Assembly: GCA_014529385.2 (NCBI GenBank)
Contig: CM043944.1
Location: 62,400,248 to 62,464,247, forward strand
Direction of reading: 5' to 3'
Length of the DNA: 64,000 bases
Source of the DNA: Adiantum capillus-veneris
Lineage: Eukaryota; Streptophyta; Polypodiopsida; Polypodiales; Pteridaceae
Shown: piece by piece, positions 1 to 11,372 of the stretch
Layout: each line of letters starts with the position of its first letter
How positions within the stretch are numbered: position 1 is the stretch's first letter
Notes under the pieces: generated by a model
Seen by the model: only the letters and a program-made list of their open reading frames with translations
Databases searched by the model: none
What the model was told of the DNA's origin: nothing
Made by a program: the position numbers and the translations under genes

Positions 1-1244
1 CTCCTTCTTTTTCAAGGCCAAAGAAAAAAAGTTAACATGCTTTTTTAGGCAATACCTAAAGCCTGGCGCTACTGCTCCTTGGGGTTTCCCTCTACTTTTC
101 CTCTTTCTTTTAGCCTTTGAGTTTCCTTCCCTTTCTTTATTTCAACTCCAGCCAAGGCAAACTTTGCTTCTTTTATTTATTACAACCAAAGAGGCTCATG
201 TGTTTGTTTCCCACATGGACCGGTGCTTTGGTGTGCACGGATGTTCAGAACCCCTCTTTCAACAAGGCACTCCGGCCCAACCCAAACCTCGAAAAATTTT
301 CTGCTTTAGGTCAGTTCACCCCCTCAAACACCAAGCCGCAAGTGGTAAAAAAAATTGAGTTGTACCCCTGTCGCAATATCCTATTGCCAAGCCGCAAAGC
401 CTAGATGGAAGTTTGCATCGCCGACTTGCTTCAACACAATCACCATGGTTTCTCGACTCTTCCAGGCTCGCAATCCGAGGCATTACCCAAAACGAATAAA
501 AACATATGTCGCCTTTCACTGCCCACGGCTCCCAACTTCATCTCGCTGTATTTGACCGACCGAGTATCCGATTGACGTGCAGTCGACTCGTGCTCACTCC
601 ACATAGCGCACACTATTACTGAGAATCTTGGCGAGGCCCAAAATATACAAGACGGCACATCCTCCAATGCGGCCAAGTGGGCTGAGACCCGGTCCCCGAA
701 AAATCTTCAAACGGTCATAACTTTCTATCCATAGCTCCGATTCGCAATCCGAGAAGATATGCATGCTCCGTAACTCGAGCTTTACACATATATGCACTAA
801 CATCAGTCCGGGCCACCTGTCCCCAGCTGCCCTGTCCGTCGGGACCTGCGAAGCCTTCCATCTTCGGATTGACATATCTTTCACACCGAAGCCCCGTTTG
901 ACGAGCCGTCTGGATGAGCTTCTAGAGCATCTTGAACACCACATTTCGGGACATGTTTTTCCGCATTTTGAACACTTTGATTTGACATCATCATTATCCC
1001 ACTTTGGAGGCCCCCCTGGCCTTAAAAACCCCTTTAAGCACGCATTTCCGTTGCCACTGTCCTGCTGAGGTCTCCCACACTGGCTTTAGCCCTCTACCAT
1101 GCACCGGTTAGCACCCTTTGCATTGCACAACACACTTTATAGCGCGGACCAACTTTGGCTGCACCACCGTCTTCTAGAGCACTCCAATCACTACATTACC
1201 AAGCACAACTTTAGCACTTTGGACACCTAGACCTGTCGTCCCAA
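1..1244. other. Unclassified flank, no gene seen
   Basis: No reading frame here resembles a known protein, and the longer open frames have no recognisable motif. The text is GC-mixed and non-repetitive at short scale. Phrases around 480 and 740 share a short 'gcaatccgag' word. It may be the worn LTR or leader of another element, but nothing shows this. The last 5 bases before the copia LTR (1240-1244) would be the target site of COP1. They cannot be checked because the other end of COP1 is truncated. Confidence 0.4.
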
Positions 1245-1472
1245 TGTTGGAATTAGGGTTGCAAGAAAACATTTACAACTTGGAAAAGACAAAGAAATCT
1301 CAAGGCACACAACAGAGAGTGTATTACTTAGTGTGCAATGGAAAGATAAGTTAGCCCTACAGTGATGGGCGTATATACAATGCACGGGGGGAAAACCCTC
1401 CTAGTGAGGGAAAAAATGCCCTGGCAGTCCTACGTATGTTCACACACATCACTAACACATGTATAGGTAACA
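1245..1472 (-). repeat. 3' LTR of COP1
   Basis: This 228-bp LTR starts TGTTGG and ends GTAACA on the plus strand, which is TGTTAC...CCAACA in element orientation. It is the same LTR as at 21987-22213 and 26934-27176. A purine-rich tract (reverse complement of 1473-1490) adjoins it inside the element, as expected for the PPT. Confidence 0.9.
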
Positions 1473-3090
1473 AATCCCCTTGGGAGTGATGCGGTGAACA
1501 AGAGCTGGCACATAGAGTATAGGGAAGTGCCATGCCCTGAGGACATGATTTGTCCACAAAGGAGAGTAAGCCCAAAGCTTTGCGGAAATCTTTGAACTTC
1601 TCACAAGACAATGCCTTTGTGAAAAGATCTGTAAGATTGTCCTATGTTGGCACATAAGCCAAGGTGGTCTCTCCTGCTGAGAGCCTCTCCCTGACATAGT
1701 GGTAATGCACCTCAATGTGCTTTGTGCGAGCATGAAAAAATGGGTTCCTTGCAACTACCAATGTGCTTTGTTTGTCAATGTAGATAGTGTTGGCAGTGTC
1801 CTATCCAACACCCAAATCATCCATAAGGCATCTGAGCCTTACACACTCAACTGTAGCTGTGAAGACTGCCTTGTACTTAGCCTCACAACTAGAAGCGGCC
1901 ACATTAGGTTGCTTCTTGCTCAACAATGATATGCATGAGCTTTCAAGAATGAAACAAAAACCACTTCTAGACAGTCGTGTGTCAAAACAACCAGCCCAAT
2001 CTGAGTTCGAAAAAGCATGTAAATATGGCAGCAATGATCCCCCCTTGGGATAAAACAAGCCAAGATATAAAGTGCCACTCAAGTATAAAAAATCCTCTTG
2101 ACAGCCTGGCAAAGCTTATACAGTGGGCTATGGATGAATCTGCTAACCTGTGAGACTGCAAATTGAATATAAGGCCTCATGTTGCATACATAAATGAGGT
2201 AGCCAACAATAGTTTGGTAAAGAGTGACATCAGCAAGATCACCAGCATCATGAAGACTCAATTTGAAACATGTTTCCACAGGAGTCGCAATAGGTTTGCA
2301 ATCCTCAAGTTCAAACTTACATCGCAATGTCTCTATGTAACTTGTTTGACACAAGGCAATACCACCATCACACTGCTTAAACTATATACCCAAGTAATGA
2401 TGCCATAGCCCCAAATATTTCATCTTGAAAGTAGCATTAAAATGAGCCTTAAACTCAGCAATATGTCTCTCATTTGGTCCAGTGATCAACAAATCATCCA
2501 CATGGAGAACGACAATAAGAAGTACATCACCCTCATGCTTTACATACAATGTGCTTTCTGTTGGAAAGCCTTGTTTGACCAAATGAGTGTCAACCTTCTC
2601 ATACCAAGCATGAGGAGATTGCTTTAACCCATACAAAGATTTCTTACATTTGCACACTTTATCTTCTTGCCCTTTAATGACAAAACCACGAGGCTGCATT
2701 ACATAAACTTCCTCAAATATGTAAGAAAGCAGTAACAATGTTTGACTAATGTACATCCCAACCAAAATGAGTTGCCAATGCACATAGAAAATGCACAGTA
2801 GTCATACAACCAAGTGGGAGCAAAAGTCTCTTCATAATCTATGCCTTTTTGTTGTGCATAACGCTTTGCAACAAGTCGAGCCTTATAGCGATCAATCTCA
2901 CCATCTGGATTGCATTTCAACTTGTAAACCCACTTAGTAGCAATGGCCTTTTTGCCAAGAGGCAAATCACATAAAGTCCATGTGTCATTTTCTATAAATG
3001 CATCATATTCAAATTGCATGGTAGCCAATCAATTTTTTGAATTATGTGCTTCATCAAAAGATAGAGGTTCCTCAACATCATGTAAGCTAG
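1473..3090 (-). pseudogene. COP1 pol 3' part: copia RT and RNase H, broken
   Basis: Minus-strand pieces match the copia reverse transcriptase/RNase H of COP2: the 'NDTWTLCDLP' start of RT (about 2960-3030), the 'LYGLKQSPHAWYEKV' block (about 2600), the 'LHVDDLLIT' catalytic box with its paired Asp (about 2500), and the RNase H 'SCEAKYKAVFTA' block (about 1880). They lie in several frames and are separated by stops, so no complete protein can be made. The piece ends at 3090, where GYP-A is inserted, and the reading continues at 21171. Confidence 0.85.
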
Positions 3091-3296
3091 TGACGGGAGC
3101 AAAGCGAACCCCGAACCCCGACGGCCTCTAAAACACCGGGGACCGAATGGCGCGCCTCGAGCCTGTCATGGTAAAGCAAACAGGGGGCACCACCTAGCTT
3201 CAGCGGCTAGGACGCAAACAACACACCACCATAACAAAGTTTTCATCCAAGAGAGATGGATGCTTGGGAGTAATGATGAAGAGGAAAGGGAATGAG

Positions 3297-3369
<73 letters not shown>

Positions 3370-4687
3370 GGGAGGGGGTGTAGCGGCTTAGTACTTAGGC
3401 ACCACAAAAGAATGGCGAATCCGCACACCCTTCACACATACACAAGATCACTCCAAACACAAGACTAGGTGGCGATTCCGCACACCTCACATGGGCAAAA
3501 CATTGCAAGAAAACATACTCACAAAACCTCAAGCTTTATTTAGAGAATAAGGCGATGAAATGGGGAGCGGGAGCATAGGGTAGGGGAATGAGAAGGGAGA
3601 GCGTGGTAGAGCACATGGCGGATAGGTGGGAGTTGATGGTGAAGACTCGCACGAGGGTTATGGCCATCATCCTTCATTTAGTTGCCCTTCATCTTCCATA
3701 GCCCAAGGGTGTAGAGGTCATGCTCAAGACGAGCATGGTGATTGCGGTGATGGTGATGGTGTGGGTGTGTGTGTTCACTAGGCACACACAGTGCATAGTG
3801 TACTCTTTGGTGATGGTGTGTGTTCTTAGTGTGATGGTGACCCCTCTTTATATAGGGGAGGAGGGGGGAGAAATTCTAGAATTTAGAAATGAAGAAATCA
3901 TTATCTAGATAGGCCATGTGACTGTGGGCCCCACTTGTCTGGCTGTGTGTATATGTGCCAGAACAGCAGTCTCATGAGAGAGAGACTAAGAGAGAGAGAT
4001 GGGTTGATGAAAAAAAGTGAGAGGTGACATGGAGAATAAAGTAATTACAAGAGGGGAGAGAGGGGAGTGTGTTCAAAGGTGAATCTGTGTGCAGATGTGT
4101 GTGAACACAAGAAAAATCAGGTAACCATCGGGTGGGGATGGGTCTGTGGGCACCTTTTTTAGTGAAACTGAGTGTGTGTGAGTGTGGGGGAGGTTATTTA
4201 GCTACAAGACAAGATACATGGTGCCCTTTAGAGAGAGAGGGGGGTATTTGGGTCATGGGATATGATAGGAGAGAGAAAGAGGGGGTGGGGTATACTATTT
4301 TGGAAGATAGGGTAAGTTGCATGTGAGTTAGGGTGCATTATTGGTGAGTTATAATGCATTATTGGTGAGAGGTGGGGTAGCTTGAGGGGAGAGAGAAAGG
4401 AGAAAGGACAAGGGGAAGAGAGAGGGGGTTGACCTTTTGAGTGGAGGAGAGGAAAAGGGACACCCGGCGGGGCAACAGTGAAGAAAAAAGAGGCAAGGTG
4501 GGGATGGGCTACCCCGTAGGCATGAGGTGGCCTATTTTACCTTTCTTATATATTTACATGATCATACTTTATTTTTTTCTTACTTTTTCCAATGCCTTTT
4601 ATCACTCCCTCCCTAAGAGGGGGTTTTCATGGGGTGGGGACGAGAGAAGAGGGGTATGGGAGCTTGGCTTGTGAAAAGCCCCCATCA
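3091..4687 (-). repeat. 3' LTR of GYP-A
   Basis: This 1597-bp LTR is nearly identical to 19580-21166. It contains a (GA)n run at 3301-3366. On the minus strand it carries a TATA-like 'tatataaag' at about 3846-3855. A 6-bp indel near 3563 and the GA-run length account for most of the length difference from its partner. Confidence 0.95.
3301..3366. repeat. (AG)n microsatellite in GYP-A 3' LTR
   Basis: A pure AG dinucleotide run of about 66 bp. The partner LTR has the same run at 19790-19849 (about 60 bp), so it was present before insertion and has since changed length. Confidence 0.97.
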
Positions 4688-4703
4688 TTAGCCCTCCCCT
4701 TTT
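4688..4703 (-). promoter_or_regulatory. Polypurine tract of GYP-A
   Basis: On the minus strand this reads AAAAGGGGAGGGCTAA and directly abuts the 3' LTR. This is where plus-strand DNA priming is expected in an LTR retrotransposon. GYP-D has a matching tract (GGGGGAGGGCTAA) just before 33540. Confidence 0.85.
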
Positions 4704-4715
4704 GGCTAGAGGCAT

Positions 4716-7700
4716 TCATGTCTCTAGCTCATCTGTTTGATCATTATCGTCGGAGGTGGCGGCTGATGGTGTGTCCTCATCTGGAATGTCAATTGGTGGA
4801 GCCTGGTCAAATCTAAGAAAATAAGGTTTAAGTCGCCAACCATTTACCCTCGTTTTATGAAGTTTTCCATCAGCCTCCATAAGCTGGTAGCTTCCATTGG
4901 CATTCTTTTTCCTGACGATGAAAGGAACTTCCCACCGGAGTAGGAATTTCTTATCCTTGCGCGTGTCGAAGCGATTGTCGTAGCGGAGCACCAACATTCC
5001 TTTCTTCAATTCTTTTTTCCGGAGATGCTCGTTAAAGCTAAGCCGTCTATGCTCTGCTTGTGCTGCATAATAATTTATTGCTTCTTCTCTGTCCAGCTGC
5101 AGTCTTTCCAAGTTGATGATGTGATCTCTCAAATGCATGTTGGGTTGTTGAAGTTGGCTTGCCATTACTCTGAGACTTTGTAGTTGCACTTCAATGGGCA
5201 AGATTGCTTCCTTACCAAATACTAGATGATACGGTGTGAATCCCAAGGATGTACGAAATGAAGTTCTGTAGGCCCATAAAGCTGGTAGTAGATACTTATC
5301 CCAGTCTCCAGGATGATTGTTTACCTGCTTGGTAATAATTTTAGAAACCATTCCATTCACCTTTTCAACTAGGCCATTACATTGAGGGTAATATGGTGAA
5401 GAGTGCCTCCTTGTAATGCCCAGTTTCTGCATTAATTCTCCTACCAAGTCTGCTCTGAAACCTGGCCCTCTATCAGAGATGATCTCTAAAGGTGTGCCAA
5501 ACCTACAACATATGTGCTCGTAGATAAATTTAGCTACCTCTACTGCTGTGATTCTAGTGGTGGCTGTAGCCTCTGCCCATCTAGTCATGTAGTCGACCCC
5601 CATGATAATGTAGAATTTTCCTGAGTTGGCCCTAGGTAATGGCCCAATGGCGTCGATACCCCATTTTTCAAATGGGCCATATGAGAGAATAGGTGTCTGT
5701 GGTTCAGGCATAAGTGATCTAGTGCCGGCCTTTTGACACAACTTACATGTTTTGCACCAGTGGTGTACATCACGGTTGAGGCTAGGCCATATGAAGCCTG
5801 CCTGCAAGATTTTCCTACTTGTTATGTTTAGGGCAAAGTGACCACCACAAACCCCATCGTGAAAACTAGCAATTACTCCCGTGATTTCCTGAGAGAGAGG
5901 GACCTTCATGAGTATTTGGTCCTTACCCTTACAGTACAAACCGTCATTGATGAGTCGATACCTTGTGGCCTTCCGCGTCAGCCATTGCTTCTGTCCCTTT
6001 GTTAAATCTGATGGGCATTCCCCTGTTTCCAAAAAATGCATGATGTCAGGCAAGGCATCACTGCCTTGAAATAGAGGGAGCTTTAGTTTTATTGCTCCAA
6101 CCACCACTTCCTGTAGTCTTTCACTTGCTAGGGCATCTGCTTCTTGGTTTTGAGCCCTTGGGATATGGTGTATTTGAACTTCTTCAAACTTACCCAACAA
6201 GGTTTTTACACCACTTAAGTGAGTCCTTAAACTAGGATTCTTGCATGTCCATGCTCCATCTACTTGCCTTACCAGAAGTAGAGCATTCCCAAATACATTA
6301 AGGCGTTGTTCACCTTGTGAAACACACCATTGTAGACCCTTTGTTAGTGCTGCATACTCAGCTTCATTGTTAGAATGTGAATCTAACAATTGGCCCAACG
6401 AAAATACCTTTGTCCCTTTGTCATCAAAGACCACTATGCCTGCAGCTGCTTTGTCGGACGCTCGCTTGTAGGCTCCATCAAAGTAGAGAGAGTGTGCTCC
6501 TTCTACCATTGGTGGTACTGGAGGTAATCGGACTTCTCCTTCCTTAGATTGCTTCTCCTTCCTTTCAAAGACTTGGTAGGCCATGAGTCCCCCCAAACTT
6601 GCCCTTGTCGTGCTTTCTACCTGTACCGTGTAGTGAAACTCTTGCAGACGAACTAGCCATTTAGTAATTCTAGCAGACACATCCATGTGTTGTACAACAT
6701 AGGGAAATATTTCATCCGTGGTTAGAATCACAAATTGCTTAGGCAGCAAATATGACCTAAACTTTGTAGTTGCAAATCTAAGAGCTAGGACTAAGTGTTC
6801 CACATGGGTGAAACCTTTCTCTCCTGCTGTCATCATTCGACTAGAGAAGTAGATTGGCCTCATGAAAGATGTCGTCGTATCCTTTTGGAGTAGCACAGCC
6901 CCCAATGAGTCATCACCAACACTTGAGGTGACATAGAATTTTTCATCCCACTTAGGTGGTGAGATAGTTGGCAGAGTGGCTAAGACCTCCATTACCTTGT
7001 TGTAGTGATGTTCGCTTTCCTCGTCCCAAGTGAAAGTTGATCTTTGAGTGAGTTGTTGCAGTGGTAGAACAAGTTGTGATAGTAGATGTATGAATCTACT
7101 TAAGTACCTCACCTTCTGTAGAAAAGAGACCAGTTGACGTGCGGTCGTTGGTGAAGGTAGGGCTATGAGTGCGGACACCTTACTTGGGTCGGCGTTGATA
7201 CCTTTTGCTGAAATTTCATGGCCTAGTAGAATGACTTTACTCTCCCCAATGTGGCAGTTATCCACATTTAATTGCCCGCCTAGGCTCTGCAACCTAGCCA
7301 AACCTTCAGTTACCTTTTCTAAATGTGAAATACGGGAGCTATATATACAAAAATCATCAATGAGCACTCTTATGGATGTTCCAAAGAACGGTTGAAAAAC
7401 ATATGTGACATATCTTTGGAATGTGGCAGGTGCATTTGTGAGACCAAATGGCATAACCCTGTATGCAAAACAACCCCATGGCGTGATAAAAGTGGTTTTT
7501 AGCTGATCTTCCAAGGCTATGCGTATTTGAAAGTATCCAGAATAACCATCACAGATGGTATAGCATTCAAAACCCGCTACTTCATTCAGAATTTCATCCA
7601 AGAAAGGGAGAGGAAAGTGGTCTCTCTTTGTAGCTGCATTTAGTGGTTTGTAGTCAACACAGACCCTCCACTTACCATTCTTTTTAGGCGTCACCACTAC

Positions 7701-7970
7701 GGGTGACACCCATTCTGAGTTTTCTACAGGATAGATGAATCCCGCCTCCAGCAGTTTCCTTACCTCGGCCAAGAGTGCCTTTTCTTGTATGACCCCCAGT
7801 CGTCGTAGCTTTTGCACAATTGGTTTTACCCCTTCCTTCAGCTTAATATGATGTTCCACCACTGTAATGCCTGTGATTCTTTCATAGTTGTCAATGAACA
7901 GGTTAGGAAATCCCATCAACATTTGCAAAAAACTATCTTTCTCCTCAAGTGTTAATTCCGTAGACAACAT
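4716..7970 (-). CDS. GYP-A pol: RT, two RNase H domains, integrase
   Basis: A 1084-residue pol frame from the ATG at 7970. The order seen is RT (residues about 60-260, 'WRVCVDYKPLN', catalytic box 'IDDF' near 206), the usual gypsy RNase H ('DDSLGAVLLQKD', near 350), a second RNase H ('LYFDGAYKR' near 495, 'NNEAEYAAL', 'HIPRAQNQEADALA' near 603), then integrase: H2C2 finger ('HHWCKTCKLC', near 725), 'WGIDAIGPL' (near 770), 'ISDRGPGF' and the Glu in 'NGLVEKVNG'. The extra RNase H is a mark of the plant Tat lineage (established knowledge). The C-terminus is short and acidic. No internal stop is present. The frame is continuous with gag-pro upstream except for one UAG (7977-7979), so expression probably needs readthrough, unless the UAG is a recent mutation. 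Confidence 0.93.
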   Translation of the reverse strand: MLSTELTLEEKDSFLQMLMGFPNLFIDNYERITGITVVEHHIKLKEGVKPIVQKLRRLGVIQEKALLAEVRKLLEAGFIYPVENSEWVSPVVVTPKKNGKWRVCVDYKPLNAATKRDHFPLPFLDEILNEVAGFECYTICDGYSGYFQIRIALEDQLKTTFITPWGCFAYRVMPFGLTNAPATFQRYVTYVFQPFFGTSIRVLIDDFCIYSSRISHLEKVTEGLARLQSLGGQLNVDNCHIGESKVILLGHEISAKGINADPSKVSALIALPSPTTARQLVSFLQKVRYLSRFIHLLSQLVLPLQQLTQRSTFTWDEESEHHYNKVMEVLATLPTISPPKWDEKFYVTSSVGDDSLGAVLLQKDTTTSFMRPIYFSSRMMTAGEKGFTHVEHLVLALRFATTKFRSYLLPKQFVILTTDEIFPYVVQHMDVSARITKWLVRLQEFHYTVQVESTTRASLGGLMAYQVFERKEKQSKEGEVRLPPVPPMVEGAHSLYFDGAYKRASDKAAAGIVVFDDKGTKVFSLGQLLDSHSNNEAEYAALTKGLQWCVSQGEQRLNVFGNALLLVRQVDGAWTCKNPSLRTHLSGVKTLLGKFEEVQIHHIPRAQNQEADALASERLQEVVVGAIKLKLPLFQGSDALPDIMHFLETGECPSDLTKGQKQWLTRKATRYRLINDGLYCKGKDQILMKVPLSQEITGVIASFHDGVCGGHFALNITSRKILQAGFIWPSLNRDVHHWCKTCKLCQKAGTRSLMPEPQTPILSYGPFEKWGIDAIGPLPRANSGKFYIIMGVDYMTRWAEATATTRITAVEVAKFIYEHICCRFGTPLEIISDRGPGFRADLVGELMQKLGITRRHSSPYYPQCNGLVEKVNGMVSKIITKQVNNHPGDWDKYLLPALWAYRTSFRTSLGFTPYHLVFGKEAILPIEVQLQSLRVMASQLQQPNMHLRDHIINLERLQLDREEAINYYAAQAEHRRLSFNEHLRKKELKKGMLVLRYDNRFDTRKDKKFLLRWEVPFIVRKKNANGSYQLMEADGKLHKTRVNGWRLKPYFLRFDQAPPIDIPDEDTPSAATSDDNDQTDELET

Positions 7971-7976
7971 GCCCTT

Positions 7977-9968
7977 CTACCTACTTCCTCCTAGGCGAGG
8001 TGATTTGCTCTCCTCTTCATTGGGTTGCCCTTTTGGTGATGGATCACCAGTTGTGCTTACCCTTTGTGGATCCTTCATAATGATACCCATCACATCAATG
8101 GAACTGTCACTTTCGTCGGTGGATGTGGTCTCCTCCTCAGAACTGGAAGATTCGCTAGTGGTTTCATCTGCCGATGTTTCCAGATTCAATTGCTTCTGCT
8201 TGCCAATCCTCATGTCGTAGTAGATTGTCTCCCCTTTCTTACCAGTCATGCGTAGAAGGCCAGTACCCCAGTCCTGTTTTGCCTTCATGGCCATCAACCA
8301 TGGCCTTCCCAAAATTAGTGGATAGCCCTCCCCCTTAGTAGGCATTACAAAAACATCTACCTCTACCTCAGTGTTGAAAGCTTTGATTTTCACGGCACTT
8401 ACCACACCCACACACTTTACTTTTGCGTTGTTTGCCATCTTTGCCTTGCATGGAGAAGGCCTGTCAACCTCGAGCCCTAATCGAAGCATCATAGCTTCGC
8501 TCATTACACAGATTTGTGCACCTCCATCAATGTAGGTGTTTCCAACCCTCTTTCCTTTTATGTTTACGTCGACAATTGGAAGGATGTCATCCATGTTGCA
8601 TCCCGAAATTGCTCCGGCTACCTTTGTTTTGGAGCGTCTTGTACTTACCATTTTAGACCATTGTCGCCTTACTTTTGGTGCAAGATGTAGCAGCTGTGGC
8701 CATGTAATCTTCGGTCCGTGCTCTGCCACATCCAATTTTAGATCATAGGGCTTAGAACTTTCCCCTAGCTGGAAGCCGGTGATGCCCAATTTCCGTCGTG
8801 GCCTGGATGGCCTCTTGCTAGTTTCTCCTCTCATGCTTCTCTCATCATCTGATTGTGTAGCTTTCTCCCTCCTAGCTCTTTTCACAGTCATGGCCTCAAG
8901 TGGTTCTAAAAAGGTTACCTTCTCCTTACCCTTGTCCCTCTCCTTTGCTCTGGGTGGATCCACTACTACGGCTTTTCCTTTCTCTTCTAGCCTTATGATG
9001 TTTACAGGGCGATCAGGTGGTGGGGCTGGTGGAAGAGGTGGGATGGATGCTTGTAATGGTGTTTGGGGTGGACGTAGAATTTGTGTTGGTGGGGGTGGTG
9101 CTCGGGGTGGGGGTGTTCTTTCTCTAGGGGGTGACAATTGGTTTCTCCTACCTCCTCTATTATAGTTTTGTCGTGGTTTGGGACAATAGTACATACCGTG
9201 ACCATCTTCTCCGCAGTTGTAGCAATGATACTCCCTGTTTTGTCGTCGTGCTCTTCCAGGGTCTTGATCTCTTTCTTGACTCCTCCTTTGCTGTATTAAG
9301 TGGACAGACAAATTCTGCAGTTGGTCAGTAATATGGGCCAACATATCTTGTTGGTCATCTCTTACCCCAAGAGCCGGTGGTGGTGGTATGGTGGTTGTCA
9401 TAGTTGCTGGTCGATGCGATGTTCCTGCTTCTGTTGACTCGATTTCTTTGGCTTTCATTCGCAGCTTCTTGTCCTTAAGGCGAGCAATCTCAACGGCTAA
9501 CTCGTACGTAGCCGGGAATCTACCTTTCACCTTCTCCTTGAGAAGCGGCCATAAGCCATGCGTGAACCGATCTTTTTTTAGGAAATCGGGTGCAGCTTCC
9601 CCCCTTGCCAGTGACTCAACCCACCGTTCCCACAAATCCACAAATTTGGACTCATAGGTGGCATATTCTAAAAGACCCTCCTGCTTCAAGTCTCTCAACT
9701 TGTCCCACAACTTTTCTAAAGTGGTACCTCCCCCAAAGCGCCTCTTAAAAGCGGTTTTTAAGGGTTCCCAGTCATCCTTGGTTGCTTGTGGAAGTGCATT
9801 GTACCATGATCTAGCTTCTAGCTTCATGAGATGCTTAAAGATTCTAACCCGGGATTCATCCGTATCTTTGTTGCTCACTACACATGCTACTTCAAAGTCA
9901 TCTAAGAAGTCTGTTACCAAATCCCCCCCCTTCTTTCCTTTAAATGTTGGAAATGCTACACTTGCCAT
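7977..9968 (-). CDS. GYP-A gag-pro polyprotein
   Basis: I start at the ATG at 9968 ('MASVAFPTFKGKKG'), because GYP-D gag begins the same way at its own ATG (35093). The N-terminal half is a helical gag capsid region ('WYNALPQATKDDWEPLK', 'YATYESKFVDLWERW'). A basic/proline-rich stretch follows, with one CCHC knuckle ('CYNCGEDGHGMYYC', near residue 248). After a long charged linker comes a retroviral-type aspartic protease with active site 'YIDGGAQ' (near 480) and 'PLILGRPWL'. The end is Ser/Thr/Glu-rich. The protein packages the RNA and matures the particle. It ends at a TAG, with pol in the same frame 3 codons later. Confidence 0.92.
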   Translation of the reverse strand: MASVAFPTFKGKKGGDLVTDFLDDFEVACVVSNKDTDESRVRIFKHLMKLEARSWYNALPQATKDDWEPLKTAFKRRFGGGTTLEKLWDKLRDLKQEGLLEYATYESKFVDLWERWVESLARGEAAPDFLKKDRFTHGLWPLLKEKVKGRFPATYELAVEIARLKDKKLRMKAKEIESTEAGTSHRPATMTTTIPPPPALGVRDDQQDMLAHITDQLQNLSVHLIQQRRSQERDQDPGRARRQNREYHCYNCGEDGHGMYYCPKPRQNYNRGGRRNQLSPPRERTPPPRAPPPPTQILRPPQTPLQASIPPLPPAPPPDRPVNIIRLEEKGKAVVVDPPRAKERDKGKEKVTFLEPLEAMTVKRARREKATQSDDERSMRGETSKRPSRPRRKLGITGFQLGESSKPYDLKLDVAEHGPKITWPQLLHLAPKVRRQWSKMVSTRRSKTKVAGAISGCNMDDILPIVDVNIKGKRVGNTYIDGGAQICVMSEAMMLRLGLEVDRPSPCKAKMANNAKVKCVGVVSAVKIKAFNTEVEVDVFVMPTKGEGYPLILGRPWLMAMKAKQDWGTGLLRMTGKKGETIYYDMRIGKQKQLNLETSADETTSESSSSEEETTSTDESDSSIDVMGIIMKDPQRVSTTGDPSPKGQPNEEESKSPRLGGSR

Positions 9969-10051
9969 GATTACTGAGAGAGAGCTAGAAAGACACACTG
10001 CTTAACTTGCAAAAGTTTTTTTCTTCTTTACAAGGAGGCGTGTATACCCTC

Positions 10052-10176
10052 TTATACTAGGACATAGATTAAAACTTCAAACGGTACATTGCCTTGTACC
10101 AAAGGTAAGACAAATGGTTGATCTGATGCCAGAACCTCAAAAAATCGCTCCCCACCCAGCATGGTGTAGATGACGT
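10052..10176 (-). pseudogene. GYP-A leader ORF, 3' half (split by GYP-B)
   Basis: On the minus strand this encodes the last 40 residues of a leader protein and ends in TAA at 10052-10054, 83 nt before the gag ATG. Key residues (Ile34, Gly39, Glu45, Leu47, Pro52, Pro56, Phe64, Val66) match the leader ORFs of GYP-B (16827-17045) and GYP-D (34758-34973). The 5' half lies at 18926-19023. Removing GYP-B and one ACGT copy restores a 219-nt frame (72 codons plus stop), the exact length of the GYP-B copy. I do not recognise the function. Confidence 0.8.
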
Positions 10177-10346
10177 TGTGAGCGGGATGAAAACACACAC
10201 AGCGTCTCTATAACGACCCGACACACACTCTTGGAATGATACACACACACACGCTATGGGGCACCACTCGGCTTACACAACACACCTGGCCGAGATAGGG
10301 AACACACCTCTGGAGTGAGAGGAGAGAGACTATCCACTTGCCCACT

Positions 10347-10398
<52 letters not shown>

Positions 10399-11344
10399 CC
10401 CCAAAAAACTCAGCTCAAAAGAGGAGAACTTCTGATGTTTAGTTATAATTGAGCTTGGGCCAACACCAATGGGGCAAATAGCTCACACAATATGGATAAA
10501 ATAAGCCAGATACAATCACAAACTAGAGCAGAAACTTCGCTCATAGGAGAAACTTACACAGAAAAACAGCAAAAAAAGAGTGAGTAATTTGGCAAAATGG
10601 ACAGCGCCATCGCGTCCGGAACGTCCCAAAACCCCAGTCTACAATGTCAAAGTGCTCAAATCTGACCTCGGATGAGCAGTTTACGGCCAAAACAGGCTCC
10701 AAAAACCCAAAAAACACAGCTGCGGCTGTTCCTCCTCTCTTCTCCACGTTTTTTCTGGTCTTCTCTCTGTTTTTTCAGTTCCCACACTTAGCTTTATTAG
10801 TTGGGCACCCTTGGCCTTTTAGATGACCTCAAACGGACCCCGAACAGGCCAAAAACTGACCTCGCAGTGCATAGTTGTCACCTTTTTTGCATCATCCACA
10901 CACCTGGCACTCATTTCTTTTCAATAATGCGTCTCGCCACCACGTGAAGTGGCCCCAAAAAGTGGTCCTAATGATGACCTTTCTGCATAATTCTCACGAG
11001 AAAACACCCACGTTGTGTCCGTCCTCATCCGCGTGCAAATATTGACCTCGTTCGCCCTCCTGACGCCACTAGATGCCATCTGACACACCTGCTGACCTTA
11101 CGTCGTCGGCCCGCGGATAGCTTCCTCGAGAAGTTTTACGCGCTATAAACTCCTCATTATTGTAGAAAAACACAGTGGTATTGATAATAGTGAAAATCGC
11201 TGCACTATGTACATGCTGTCCTACCTGTACACATGTGGGCCCCACGTAACCACCTGGCTCTGGAAAATGGGCAATTCCTTATTTGATGCACCATGCATGT
11301 GTATATACATATGCGCAATCCCTTGCTCCAAAAAACTCCTGACA
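10177..11344 (-). repeat. 3' LTR of GYP-B
   Basis: A 1168-bp LTR nearly identical to 17778-18925. It holds a (CA)n run at 10348-10395, longer than the run in its partner (17949-17982, interrupted by a G). The PPT candidate follows at 11345-11362 (minus strand AGGGGATGGGCAAATTA). Confidence 0.95.
10348..10395. repeat. (CA)n microsatellite in GYP-B 3' LTR
   Basis: About 48 bp of CA dinucleotide. The other LTR of the same element has a shorter, interrupted run, so slippage occurred after insertion. Confidence 0.95.
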
Positions 11345-11372
11345 TAATTTGCCCATCCCCTAGCCTGCTAGA

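Noticed and set aside
594-1068. Overlapping open frames on both strands in the left flank
   Set aside because: No known motifs and no start context. Open frames on both strands at once are typical of chance.
3243-3428. Open frame over the (AG)n run in the GYP-A LTR
   Set aside because: Repeat-driven translation inside an LTR.
9968-9998. Start of GYP-A gag 10 codons upstream
   Set aside because: That position is GTG. The ATG at 9968 matches the gag start of GYP-D in sequence context.
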